Below are positions 1 to 9,044 of a stretch of 35,836 nucleotides of DNA, in pieces. The DNA lies in assembly GCA_028821115.1 (NCBI GenBank), contig JAPPHF010000084.1, positions 1 through 35,836 of the forward strand, given 5' to 3'. A model generated the notes under the pieces. The model saw only the letters and a list, made by a program, of their open reading frames with translations. It had not been told where the DNA came from and made no database searches. Position 1 is the first letter of the stretch; every line of letters begins with the position of its first letter. Both the position numbers and the translations under genes were made by a program. The DNA is from Deltaproteobacteria bacterium (GTDB lineage Bacteria > Desulfobacterota > Binatia > UBA9968 > JAJDTQ01).

Positions 1-2
1 CC

Positions 3-689
3 GTCACGTTCGTCAGCAAGGACCTGGGCATCACCAAGGGCACCGAGCTGGGCGGGGTCAAGAAGAAGCTCTTCTTCGGCACCACCTCGATCCAGAGCCC
101 ACGCTCCATGATCCCGCGGCTACTCCTGAAGATCCTGGGCAAGGACCACAAGCTGGTGACCGGCTACGGCAGCAGCGGCGACATGCGCGCGGCCATCCGC
201 CGGGGCGAGCTGAACATGACCAACGACAGCCAGAGCGGCTACTTCGCCGCGGTGCTGCCGATGGTGGAGGAAGGCGCGGTGGTGCCCATCGCCCAGGAAG
301 GCACCGTCCAGGACGGCAAGATCATCCGCGACCCGCGCCTGCCGGACCTGCCCACCTATTACGAGATCGTCCTGGAGCTCAAGGGCGAGTCCATCAGGAA
401 GGACCCCAACTACCGCGCCATGGAGCTTCTGGCCTATCTCGGCGGCGTCCGGCGCGGCTGGATCTACGCGGCTCGGGTCCCCAAGAACGTCTTCAACACC
501 ATGGCGGCGAGCTTCGACAGGTTCCTGAAGGACAAAGAGATGGTCGCCCACTTCAAGAAGGCCATCGGCTTCCAGTTGGTGTCGCTGAACGCGCCCGCCG
601 CCCAGGCCATCATCGACAAGGTCGTGGAGATCCAGAAGCGCGACCCGGAAGCCCTGGAGATCCTGAAGGCCATGGCCAAGAAGCCCTGA
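3..689 (+). CDS. Tripartite tricarboxylate transporter (TTT) substrate-binding protein, TctC/Bug-like, 5' end outside the window
   Basis: The frame is open from base 3 (VTFVSKDLGITKGTELGG...) into ORF 108..689. Followed by TctA- and TctB-like genes. Motifs such as VTGYGSSGDMRAAIRRGELNM resemble Bug-type receptors. Confidence 0.75.
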   Translation, partial: VTFVSKDLGITKGTELGGVKKKLFFGTTSIQSPRSMIPRLLLKILGKDHKLVTGYGSSGDMRAAIRRGELNMTNDSQSGYFAAVLPMVEEGAVVPIAQEGTVQDGKIIRDPRLPDLPTYYEIVLELKGESIRKDPNYRAMELLAYLGGVRRGWIYAARVPKNVFNTMAASFDRFLKDKEMVAHFKKAIGFQLVSLNAPAAQAIIDKVVEIQKRDPEALEILKAMAKKP

Positions 690-726
690 ACCGGGTCGCG
701 GCCTTCGCCCGGGTGCTGCCCGCTCC

Positions 727-780
727 GCAGGGGTTTCTCGTTGCCGGCAAGGAGCGATCACCCCTAGGGGCGGGTATCAC
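727..780. repeat. Dispersed intergenic repeat, copy A
   Basis: ttctcgttgccggcaaggagcgatcacccctaggggcgggt is similar to segments at 7131-7160 and 18721-18780. Confidence 0.5.
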
Positions 781-794
781 CGGATCCCCTTATC

Positions 795-2396
795 GTGAAC
801 CTCAAACGTAGCCTGGGTTGGCTCGTCTTTCTGGCGGTCCTCGCGGTCTGGATCTTCCTGGCCCAGGGCATGGCCGGAAAGATCGGCGCGGCCTCGTTGG
901 AAGGGTTGGTCCGTGTCTTCTCCTGGCCCGCCTTCGGCTACCTGCTGCTGGGCAACCTCATCGGATTCGCCGTGGGCATGCTGCCGGGCCTGGGCGGGCC
1001 CGTCACCATGGCCCTCATGCTCGGCTTCGCGTTCCAGCTCAAGATGGACGCGGTGGAGGCATTCTCGTTCCTGCTGGGGATGATGGCCGTCACCGCCACC
1101 ACCGGCGACATCACCTCCATCCTCTTCGGCATCCCCGGCGAAGGGTCCACCGCCTCCACCATCGTCGAAGGCCATCCCATGGCCAAGAAGGGCGAGGCCG
1201 GACGGGCGCTGGGCGCCTCGCTCATGAGCTCGCTCATGGGGGCGCTCATCGGCGCCGGCGCCATCGCCGTGGCCATCCCCATCGTCACTCCGCTGGTGCT
1301 GGCCATGGGCACGCCGGAGTTCTTCATGCTCACGGTGGCCGGCGTGACTTTCGTGGGCGCGCTGAGCGGCGGCAGCGTGGTGAAGGGACTGGCCGCCGGC
1401 GGCCTGGGCTTCATGTTCTCGCTGGTGGGGCTGGACATGCAGACCGCCACCGAGCGCTATACCTTCGGCACCATGTACCTCTGGGGCGGCGGCGAGACCG
1501 GCGGCGCCGGCATCGGCCTGGTGCCGGCCACGGTGGGGCTGTTCGCCATCCCCGAGATCATCGACCTCGCCACCAAGGGGGGCAGCATCGCCCAGGCCCA
1601 CGTGGGCCGTCTCGGCGGCGTGCTCCAGGGCGTCAAGGACGCCTTCCGCCACTGGTGGCTGGTGGCCCGGTGCAGCGCCATGGGCACCTACATCGGCATC
1701 ATCCCGGGCATGGGCGGACCCGTATCCCAGTGGGTGGCGTACGCCCACGCGATGCAGTCCTCGGGCAAGCATGACCGGGTGGGAACCGGCGTCATCGAAG
1801 GCGTCGTGGGCCCCGGCGCGGCCAACAACTCGACCCTCGGGGGAGCGCTCATCCCCACCATCGCCTTCGGCATCCCCGGCAACGTCACCACGGCCATCCT
1901 GCTGGGGGCGTTCCTGGTCCTGGGTCTTCGTCCCGGCACTTCCATGCTGACCAAGGACCTGGACGTCACCTTCTCGCTGGTGTGGGTGCTGGTGGTGTCC
2001 AACGTCATTACGGTGTCGGTCTGTTTCCTGTTCCTGAACCAGTTGGCCCGCCTCACGCGCATCAAGGGAACGCTGCTGATACCGCCGCTGCTGCTGTTCA
2101 TCTACCTGGGCTCCTATACCCACACCAACAGCTTCGGCGACATCCTCGTTACCCTGGTCTTCGGCGCCCTGGGCTGGCTCATGGTGGTGTTCGACTGGTC
2201 CCGGCCGGCGCTGCTGCTGGGGCTGGTGCTGGGGCGGTTGGCGGACAACTACCTCTGGATCACCTATTCGCGCTACGACTTCGGCTTCATCACGCGGCCG
2301 GGGGTGCTGATCATCCTGTGCGTCATCCTGGCCAGCATCGCCTTTCCGGTGATCCGCGACCGGCGCCGACAGCGGGCGGCCGAGACCGCGCCATGA
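795..2396 (+). CDS. Tripartite tricarboxylate transporter permease, TctA family
   Basis: 533 aa, hydrophobic; GMLPGLGGPVTMALMLGFAF and FGIPGEGSTASTIVEGHPMAKKGEAGRALG are TctA hallmarks. GTG start. Confidence 0.95.
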   Translation: MNLKRSLGWLVFLAVLAVWIFLAQGMAGKIGAASLEGLVRVFSWPAFGYLLLGNLIGFAVGMLPGLGGPVTMALMLGFAFQLKMDAVEAFSFLLGMMAVTATTGDITSILFGIPGEGSTASTIVEGHPMAKKGEAGRALGASLMSSLMGALIGAGAIAVAIPIVTPLVLAMGTPEFFMLTVAGVTFVGALSGGSVVKGLAAGGLGFMFSLVGLDMQTATERYTFGTMYLWGGGETGGAGIGLVPATVGLFAIPEIIDLATKGGSIAQAHVGRLGGVLQGVKDAFRHWWLVARCSAMGTYIGIIPGMGGPVSQWVAYAHAMQSSGKHDRVGTGVIEGVVGPGAANNSTLGGALIPTIAFGIPGNVTTAILLGAFLVLGLRPGTSMLTKDLDVTFSLVWVLVVSNVITVSVCFLFLNQLARLTRIKGTLLIPPLLLFIYLGSYTHTNSFGDILVTLVFGALGWLMVVFDWSRPALLLGLVLGRLADNYLWITYSRYDFGFITRPGVLIILCVILASIAFPVIRDRRRQRAAETAP

Positions 2397-2959
2397 GCTC
2401 CCGGCGGCTCTCCATCGCCTTCACGGGCGCATTGTTCCTGGTGATGGCCTGGGCGCTGTGGGAGGCCTCCGCCTGGGAACTGCAGGCCAGCCTCATGGCA
2501 TGGCTCATCGGCCTGCCCACGGCGGCGCTGCTGGCGGTCCAGCTTGCGCGGGAGATCCTGGGGCGGCCGGAGCGGGCCGTGCCGGTCGAGGGGGACGAGC
2601 CCGGACTCCTGGACCCCTCGCTGGCAGAGCAGGAGGCGGAGCCTCTGGACCCGGCCGAGGAACGGCGCCGGACCGCCAGGATCATCGGCTGGATCCTCGG
2701 CTTCGCCGCCGCCATCTGGCTGGTGGGCTTTCAGTTCGGCATCGGGCTGGCGACGCTGCTCTATCTCAAGAGCGCCGGCGAGCGCTGGCTCACGGTGGCC
2801 GGCATCACCGTGGCCGTCCTGGCCGGGGTCGTGCTGGTGTTCGACTGCGGCATGCACATCTTCTTCGCCGAGGGCAAGCTCTTCGCCTGGAGCGGACTGA
2901 CCACCACCCCGCTCTTCAACAGCTTCTGCTACCAGGTCACGAGCCCCTTCAAGGGCTGA
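2393..2959 (+). CDS. Tripartite tricarboxylate transporter small permease subunit, TctB family
   Basis: MSSRRLSIAFTGALFLVMAWALWEAS...; four TM-like segments; ATGA overlap with the TctA stop. Confidence 0.8.
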   Translation: MSSRRLSIAFTGALFLVMAWALWEASAWELQASLMAWLIGLPTAALLAVQLAREILGRPERAVPVEGDEPGLLDPSLAEQEAEPLDPAEERRRTARIIGWILGFAAAIWLVGFQFGIGLATLLYLKSAGERWLTVAGITVAVLAGVVLVFDCGMHIFFAEGKLFAWSGLTTTPLFNSFCYQVTSPFKG

Positions 2960-2982
2960 CGCGTTCCAGACACGGTCAAACG

Positions 2983-3024
2983 CACGAAGGCCGGGACGGC
3001 GCACCGGCGGTCCCGGCCTTCGTG
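2983..3024. terminator. Bidirectional stem-loop between convergent genes
   Basis: Perfect 15-bp inverted repeat cacgaaggccgggac / gtcccggccttcgtg with a 12-nt loop, between the convergent tctB-like and amidohydrolase genes. Confidence 0.75.
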
Positions 3025-3041
3025 TCGACCCGGACGGTTCG

Positions 3042-4163
3042 CTAGAGCCCGTAGAGCGCCCGGCCGTTATCGCTCAGGATCTTGCGCTTTTGCTCCGCCG
3101 AGATGGTGGCGTTGCCGTTGAAGATGGTGAACGCGTCCACTTCGCTGGAGGCGTCGGTGTGGCCGTAATCCGTGCCAATGACGATGTTGTCGTCTCCCGC
3201 GTACTTGAGCACGTAGGGGAAGTCGTCGTCGGTCTGGGCCGACACGTAGATGTTGAACGCCTTCATGGGGTTCTCGGGGTATTCCGCGGTCCCCGACCTC
3301 CGAATGGTCTCGTTCACCACCCACGGCACCCACTGAGCCGACGACTCGATGAATCCCCACCGCAGGTCCGGGAACACCTTGGGCACCTCGCTCATCATCA
3401 CCGTGAAACACTGGGAAACCGTGGGAATGCGGAACACCGGCAGTCCGCCGCCGCTGTCGTAGCGGGGCCGGAACTGCGTCGCCATCCTGGGGCTGCCGAT
3501 GGCGATATGGATGCCCATCATCATGTCCAGGCGCTGGGCTTCGTCGAAGATCGGATAGAAGTAGGGGTCCACCAGGTGCCGGTCACCCTCGAAGGGACGG
3601 AGGCACACGCCCACCGCGCCGTTCTCCCGTGCGAAGCGGATCTGCTCGAGGGCCTCGTTCATGGTCATGGCCGGCACAACGCAGACCCACCGGAGGCGCC
3701 CGCCGCCCTGCTTCCATACGTCCGCCATCCAGCGGTTCCAGCTCCAGCACAGGGCGATCTCGGCGTCGGCGTGGTCCGTCACCTGCTCGATCCACATGGT
3801 GTTGTACAGGACCTGGACGTCGATGCCGAGCTCGTCCAGGTGATCGAGCCGCAACTGCACGTCGCGCAGTTCCCGAGCGTCCTGCGGCGTCTGCATCTGC
3901 CGGCCGGCCTTGGCCGACACCTCGTCGAGCTGCTTTTCGCTCAGGCTCTGGAACCGGAATCCCAGCACTCTGCCGTCCAGCACCCAGTACTGCGTGGTCA
4001 AGTCCTCGGGGGCGCCGAAGAGCTTCGGGCGAAACTTCTTCTCCGACGCCTCCAGATAATCCCAGGTGCGCTCGGTCTCCACCACGTGGGCGTCCGAGTC
4101 CACTACCATGTGCGTTCCGTTGCCGGACATTGCCGTGCTCCTTTCATCCCTGCCCGCCGTCAT
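3042..4163 (-). CDS. Amidohydrolase family protein (amidohydrolase_2, metal-dependent hydrolase)
   Basis: VVDSDAHVVETERTWDYLE, IHIAIGS, FIESSAQWVPW and IGTDYGHTDASSE motifs. Start at 4163 overlaps the upstream stop (ATGA); internal ATG (MSGNG...) is an alternative. Confidence 0.85.
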   Translation of the reverse strand: MTAGRDERSTAMSGNGTHMVVDSDAHVVETERTWDYLEASEKKFRPKLFGAPEDLTTQYWVLDGRVLGFRFQSLSEKQLDEVSAKAGRQMQTPQDARELRDVQLRLDHLDELGIDVQVLYNTMWIEQVTDHADAEIALCWSWNRWMADVWKQGGGRLRWVCVVPAMTMNEALEQIRFARENGAVGVCLRPFEGDRHLVDPYFYPIFDEAQRLDMMMGIHIAIGSPRMATQFRPRYDSGGGLPVFRIPTVSQCFTVMMSEVPKVFPDLRWGFIESSAQWVPWVVNETIRRSGTAEYPENPMKAFNIYVSAQTDDDFPYVLKYAGDDNIVIGTDYGHTDASSEVDAFTIFNGNATISAEQKRKILSDNGRALYGL

Positions 4164-5248
4164 GCGATGCCGTAGAGGGCCATGGGATTGTCGCTCAGGA
4201 TCTTGCGCTTGGGCTCGTCCTCCACCGTCGGGTCGGCCTTGAAGCGGGTGATGGCGTCCACCTCGCTCGAGGCGTCGACGTGGCCGTAGTCGGTGCCAAT
4301 GACGAGGTTGTCCTCGCCCGCGTACTTCAGGACGAACGGGAAGTCGTCATCGGTCTGGGCCGTGACGTAGATGTTGAACGCGTTCAAAGGGTTATCGGGA
4401 TAGTCGGCGGCGCCGGCGCGCCGCCTGGCCTCGTTGACGATCCAGGGGACCCATTGGGCCGACGATTCGATGAAGCCCCAGCGGAGCTTGGGAAAGACCT
4501 CCGGCACCTCGCTCATGAGGAGCTGCAGGCAGGTGAGCACCGTGGGCAGCCGGAACGGTGCGAAGCCGCCGGTCCTGTCGTAGCGCGGCCGGAAGTGCGA
4601 GATCAACCCGGCACTGCCGTTGGCGATGTGCACGCCGATGGCAATATCCAGCTCCTGCGCAAGCTCGAACACCGGATAGAAGTACGGGTCCACAAGATGC
4701 CGGTCGCCCTCGAAAGGCCGCAGGCACACCGCCACCGCGCCGTGCTCGTGGGCGAAGCGAATCTGCTGCAGGGCCTCGTTCATGACCATGGCGGGGACGA
4801 CGCAGGACCACCGGAGCCTTCCCTTGCCGGCCTTCCAGACGTCGGCCATCCAGCGGTTCCACGCCAGGCACAGCGCCGTCTCGGCGTCCTCGTGGTCCGC
4901 CACGCGCTCGATCCACAGAGTGTTGTGCATCACCTGGACGTCCACGCCCAGCTCGTCGAGCTGGGTAAGGCGCAGGTCCACGTCGTCGAGCTCGCGGGAG
5001 GCCTGGGGCGTGTTGAGCCTGCGGCCGGTTTTTTCGGACAACTCGTCGAGCTGCTGCTCGTTCAGCGTGGGCAGGCGTACGCCCCGGATCTTTCCGTCCA
5101 GCACCCAGTACTGCCTGTCCACGCCCGGACCGCCGAACAGCACGGGCCGGTACTTCTTGTCCGATCCTTCAAGGTAATCCCAGGTCCGCTCCGTCTCGAT
5201 GACGTGAGCGTCGGCATCCACCACCAGGGGGTGTCCGTTCCGCGCCAT
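4160..5248 (-). CDS. Amidohydrolase family protein, tandem paralogue of the preceding gene
   Basis: VVDADAHVIETERTWDYLEGSDKKYRPVLFGG...; strongly similar along its length to 3042..4163. Confidence 0.87.
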   Translation of the reverse strand: MARNGHPLVVDADAHVIETERTWDYLEGSDKKYRPVLFGGPGVDRQYWVLDGKIRGVRLPTLNEQQLDELSEKTGRRLNTPQASRELDDVDLRLTQLDELGVDVQVMHNTLWIERVADHEDAETALCLAWNRWMADVWKAGKGRLRWSCVVPAMVMNEALQQIRFAHEHGAVAVCLRPFEGDRHLVDPYFYPVFELAQELDIAIGVHIANGSAGLISHFRPRYDRTGGFAPFRLPTVLTCLQLLMSEVPEVFPKLRWGFIESSAQWVPWIVNEARRRAGAADYPDNPLNAFNIYVTAQTDDDFPFVLKYAGEDNLVIGTDYGHVDASSEVDAITRFKADPTVEDEPKRKILSDNPMALYGIA

Positions 5249-5281
5249 GATTTGTCTCCTTGCGAGATATCACCTAGACTC

Positions 5282-5295
5282 GTGAAGATCTTCAC
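5282..5295. promoter_or_regulatory. 14-bp perfect palindrome gtgaagatcttcac, possible operator
   Basis: Exact palindrome in the divergent intergenic region between 4160..5248 (-) and 5368..6153 (+). Confidence 0.3.
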
Positions 5296-5367
5296 TACCC
5301 CGCACACCAGCACTAGTTAACGAACCCTTGGATTGGGTGTCAAGAAGTTTGCGGGGCCGCGTCCCAC

Positions 5368-6153
5368 ATGGACGGACACCCATACGGCAGCCCCGTGCGG
5401 AACATCCTGACCATCTTGCTGATTCTTCTGTCGCTGGCGCTCGTCTCGGTGTTCGTCGTCGGCGCCTCCGGGGCGTGGAACCGGGACTGGCGCACCGCCA
5501 GCCGGGAAAGCTCCGGCATCGCGCCGGACCCCTCGCGCACTCCCGAGGCGGTGGTTCAACTCTATGCGGCCCGTGCCTTCAACTGGCGCGGGATATTCGG
5601 CGTGCATACGTGGATCGCCGCCAAGGAACCCGGCGCGCCGGCGTACGTCGTCTACCAGGTGGTGGGCTGGCGCCTGTACCGCGGCCTGCCGGTGGTTTCG
5701 GTGCGGGAAGACATCCCCGACCGGCTGTGGTTCGACAGCCGCCCGCGGATCATGGCGGACCTGCGCGGAGCGGCGGCCGAGCGCGCCATCGAGGGCATCC
5801 GCAAGGCCGCCGGGAGCTACCCGTATCCGGAGGAGTACCGGCTGTGGCCCGGCCCCAACAGCAACACCTTCACGGCCTACGTCGGCCGCCGGGTACCCGA
5901 GCTCGGGGCCGCGCTTCCCGCCAACGCCCTGGGCAAGGACTATCTGGACAAGGGAGTCTTCCTCGCCCGAACGCCCAGCAACACCGGCTGGCAACTCTCC
6001 GTTTACGGCGCGCTGGGCGTGACGCTCGCCTTGCAGGAAGGGATCGAGATCAACATCCTCGGGCTTGTCTTCGGACTCGACGTGACGCGGCCGGCGCTCA
6101 AGCTCCCCTTCGTGGAACGCATCGGCCTCAGCAGGGATCTGCCGGAACCATGA
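5368..6153 (+). CDS. DUF3750-like membrane-anchored protein
   Basis: N-terminal TM segment; SSGIAPDPSRTPEAVVQLYAARAFNWRGIFGVHTWIA and YPYPEEYRLWPGPNSNTFTAYVGRRVPEL...GKDY match the DUF3750 pattern from memory. Confidence 0.75.
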   Translation: MDGHPYGSPVRNILTILLILLSLALVSVFVVGASGAWNRDWRTASRESSGIAPDPSRTPEAVVQLYAARAFNWRGIFGVHTWIAAKEPGAPAYVVYQVVGWRLYRGLPVVSVREDIPDRLWFDSRPRIMADLRGAAAERAIEGIRKAAGSYPYPEEYRLWPGPNSNTFTAYVGRRVPELGAALPANALGKDYLDKGVFLARTPSNTGWQLSVYGALGVTLALQEGIEINILGLVFGLDVTRPALKLPFVERIGLSRDLPEP

Positions 6154-6178
6154 AGACCCGGCACCCGGAACGACGTTC

Positions 6179-7039
6179 ATGACCGCCCAATTCCTGGCCC
6201 TGGTGACGTCGTTCTTCTATGCGAGTTGCTTTCTCGCCAGCCGGCGCGGACTCGTGTACTCGACGCCGTCGACGGCCGCCTACGTAGCCCTCGCGGTCAA
6301 CACCTCCATCCTGTGGACGATCGTGTTCCTGACCGGCGGCGTCCCCGCCATCCCCCTGGCGGCGACGGGCTGCTTCGTGGTGGGCGGCCTGCTTCAGCTC
6401 GGCACTCGCCTGTTCGCCTACCACGGCGTGGCGCGTCTCGGGGCCAGCGTCACCAGCACCGTCCAGTCCACCAACCCCTTGTTCGGCACCGCCCTGGCAG
6501 TCGTCTTCCTGCACGAGACGGTGACGCCGTTGCTGCTCTTCGGCACCGGTTCGGTGGTGTTCGGCATCGTCCTGCTATCCTGGACGCCGCACCAACAGCA
6601 GCAGGCCTACCGGACCTGGGAGCTGATCTTCCCGTTCGCAGCCGCCCTCACCGCCGGTGTGAACCACCCAATCCGCCGCTACGGGTTGACCATCGCCAAC
6701 GAACCGTTGTTTCTCAGCGCGGTCATGGGGTTGTCAGCGTTGATACCCTTGCTGGTCAACCTGGCCAGCACCCGGGCTCGCGAGCGCATCGTGTTCGACC
6801 GGCGCGCCATGCCCTATTTCCTGGCCACCGGAGTGTTCGAGGCGGTAGGGATCTGGGCGCTGGTGGCCGCGCTGGGTATCGGCAACGTGGTGGTGGTGGG
6901 ACCCATCGTGTGCGTCGCCCCGCTATGGGTGCTGCTGGGCACCCTGCTCTTCTCCCGCGACATCGAGCAGGTGAACCTCCAGACCGGCATCGCCACGATC
7001 TTCGTGATCACGGGGATCGTCGCCATCTACCTTGCGTAG
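6179..7039 (+). CDS. DMT superfamily (EamA-type) transporter
   Basis: 286 aa, about 10 TM segments with duplicated EamA-like halves (FLHETVTPLLLFGTGSVVFGIVLL; VNLQTGIATIFVITGIVAIYL). Confidence 0.8.
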   Translation: MTAQFLALVTSFFYASCFLASRRGLVYSTPSTAAYVALAVNTSILWTIVFLTGGVPAIPLAATGCFVVGGLLQLGTRLFAYHGVARLGASVTSTVQSTNPLFGTALAVVFLHETVTPLLLFGTGSVVFGIVLLSWTPHQQQQAYRTWELIFPFAAALTAGVNHPIRRYGLTIANEPLFLSAVMGLSALIPLLVNLASTRARERIVFDRRAMPYFLATGVFEAVGIWALVAALGIGNVVVVGPIVCVAPLWVLLGTLLFSRDIEQVNLQTGIATIFVITGIVAIYLA

Positions 7040-7085
7040 ACCTGGATTCCGGCTCTCGCCGAAATGACGTTTGCGAGGCTTTGGG

Positions 7086-7272
7086 CTAGTGTCCTGTCTG
7101 GTTGATTCGGACCCTAAGCTGCGCAGATTTTTCGTTGTCGGCAAGGCGCCATGACGAGTGGTGGGCCACCGTAGGTCGCCTCAGGGCGGGCACCACGCGA
7201 GGAAGAGCAACCCAGCCGGCGGCGAAAAAAGACCAGCAGATTATGGTGCGAATCAACCAGACAGGACACTAG
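7086..7272. mobile_element. MITE-like non-autonomous element with 24-bp perfect terminal inverted repeats
   Basis: Left arm ctagtgtcctgtctggttgattcg (7086-7109), right arm cgaatcaaccagacaggacactag (7249-7272). Outer CTAG may be part of the TIR or a 4-bp target duplication. No transposase inside. Confidence 0.85.
7126..7170. repeat. Dispersed intergenic repeat, copy B (inside the MITE)
   Basis: gcagatttttcgttgtcggcaaggcgccatgacgagt resembles copies at about 727-780 and 18721-18780. Confidence 0.5.
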
Positions 7273-7934
7273 GACGCAGTCGGAGAGGCCAGCACCTTGT
7301 CCTGGAGCCAGCCGGACAGATCGCTGAGGCTCCTCGAGGTGATCTCGTGGCCCATGTCGTACTCGGTGTAGTCCACCGGGACATGCAGTTTCTCGAGCAG
7401 CGTGATGGAGTGCTTGGCCCGCTCCAGGTCGATGAGCTCGTCGCGCCTGCCGTGGTGCACCAGGGTCGGCAGCGAGTCCACCCGGTCGGCCACGCCGAGA
7501 GCGCCGAGCGTGCCCTCCCGCAGCCAGGAGCTCAGGATGCACATTCCCGCGAAACGCCCCGGCTCGGGGAGTCCAAGACTGTAGGCCATGCCGCCGCCCT
7601 GGCTGAAGCCCAGCAGGGCGAGCTTGCCGTCTTCCAAGGCGTATCGCCCGGCGCACTGGTCCACGAACGTGCGGAGCCGGTCGCGGGCGGAAAGGAAGGT
7701 GCCGGTGTCGATATCGCCCCCCGTGGACATGGGAAACCAGGCGTAGCCGGTCATGCCCGGCCCGAGAGGCACCTCCAGCGGCGCCTGCGGGCAGATGACC
7801 CGGAACACGCCGCCGCACAGGTGCGGCGCCAGCCCCAGCAGGTCCATGGCGTTGGCGCCGCGGCCGTGCAGCGCCAGGATCGTCGGATGCGGCCCCTCGC
7901 CCTCGGGCTCGTACACGCAGTGGAGCAGTTCCAT
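7269..7934 (-). CDS. Phospholipase/carboxylesterase (alpha/beta hydrolase, dienelactone hydrolase-like)
   Basis: ILALHGRGANAMDLLGLAPHL, LLGFSQGGGMAYSL (GFSQGG nucleophile), LVHHGRRDELI, DMGHEI. Stop codon TAG lies in the MITE end. Confidence 0.85.
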   Translation of the reverse strand: MELLHCVYEPEGEGPHPTILALHGRGANAMDLLGLAPHLCGGVFRVICPQAPLEVPLGPGMTGYAWFPMSTGGDIDTGTFLSARDRLRTFVDQCAGRYALEDGKLALLGFSQGGGMAYSLGLPEPGRFAGMCILSSWLREGTLGALGVADRVDSLPTLVHHGRRDELIDLERAKHSITLLEKLHVPVDYTEYDMGHEITSRSLSDLSGWLQDKVLASPTAS

Positions 7935-7936
7935 CG

Positions 7937-8890
7937 CTACTCCATCACCGCCCGGAGGTCCTTGACGTAGTCCTCGAACGCCGCGTCCATGCTGTATTGC
8001 GGCTCCCACCCCAGGTATTCCTTGGCCCGGGATATGTCGAGCGGCGAGCTGGCGGATACGGCCGGCGGGCTTCCGGGAATCACCTCCACCTCCAACTTGG
8101 GGAACTGACGCTCCGCCGCCGCCACCAGCTCGTCGAAGGTCGTCAACTGCCCGACGCCGATATTGAAGGTGGTCTTCTCGGGCATTGCCACGGTCGTCGC
8201 CAGGTCCACGGCGCGCCCCATGTCCTTGGCGTAGACGTACTCGAAGGTCATGGTCTGGGCCTGGGGAATCCTGGCCACCTCGCCCCGGATCCCCGCCTCC
8301 AGCAGCATCTGCACCTTCTCGCCGCCGCCGGAGCCGCCCCAGAAATGGCCGAGCCCGTAGGCGTTGGCCAGCCGCAGAGTCAGCAACTCGAAGCCGTAGA
8401 GTCGCTGGTAGGCCTCCGCCATCAGTTCCTTGGTGGCCTTGGAGTTGCCGTAGCCCGCTCCCGGGCCCCGGGGCATGTCCTCGTGGGTGGGCTGGTCCCC
8501 TGCGCGCCGCCGGTCGTAGGCACCGAAGGTGCTGATCAGGACGAACCGCTTCACCCCAGTGAGCCGCGCGGCTTCCAGCACGTTGATGGTCCCCATCACG
8601 TTGATCTGAAGCCCGCTGTAGAGCGACTCCTCCACCCTTCCGCCGATGAGCCCGGCGGTGTGCACGACGGTCTCGGGCCGGTAGCGCTGCATCGCCTCGG
8701 TCAGTGCCGGCAGATCGCGGATGTCCTTCTGCACCACCTCCACGTCCGCCGTCCCGAGCTTGCGGTGCAGATACTCGGTGCGCGGCATGAAGTCGTAGAA
8801 GACCAGCTTCTCGTTGCGTTTGAGCGCGCACTGCGCGAACGACGTGCCGACGAGGCCCACTCCGGTGACAAGTGTTGTTCCCATGATCAT
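7937..8890 (-). CDS. NAD-dependent epimerase/dehydratase (extended SDR)
   Basis: TLVTGVGLVGTSFAQ, VVHTAGLIGGRVEESLYSGLQINVMGTINVLEAARLTGVKRFVLISTFGAY, YGNSKATKE. Confidence 0.9.
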   Translation of the reverse strand: MIMGTTLVTGVGLVGTSFAQCALKRNEKLVFYDFMPRTEYLHRKLGTADVEVVQKDIRDLPALTEAMQRYRPETVVHTAGLIGGRVEESLYSGLQINVMGTINVLEAARLTGVKRFVLISTFGAYDRRRAGDQPTHEDMPRGPGAGYGNSKATKELMAEAYQRLYGFELLTLRLANAYGLGHFWGGSGGGEKVQMLLEAGIRGEVARIPQAQTMTFEYVYAKDMGRAVDLATTVAMPEKTTFNIGVGQLTTFDELVAAAERQFPKLEVEVIPGSPPAVSASSPLDISRAKEYLGWEPQYSMDAAFEDYVKDLRAVME

Positions 8891-9044
8891 TGAGCTCCCT
8901 GGATGGCTTGGCGGCGGAGCGGCCGCCGCTTCCTGTGTCCGAATTCAGGACCCATCCATAGCCGACTTGCTTCGCGTCGGCAAACGCGTCCCGTCCCAAC
9001 CCTGCGTGTTGACGTGCGGAAACCGCGCGCTGTATTGTGGTTTC

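Noticed and set aside
7114-7268. Coding continuation of minus-strand ORF 7114..7818 (HHNLLVFFRRRLGCSSSRGARPEATYGG...)
   Set aside because: This stretch lies in the MITE interior and in a different frame from the esterase; it is element sequence, not conserved protein.
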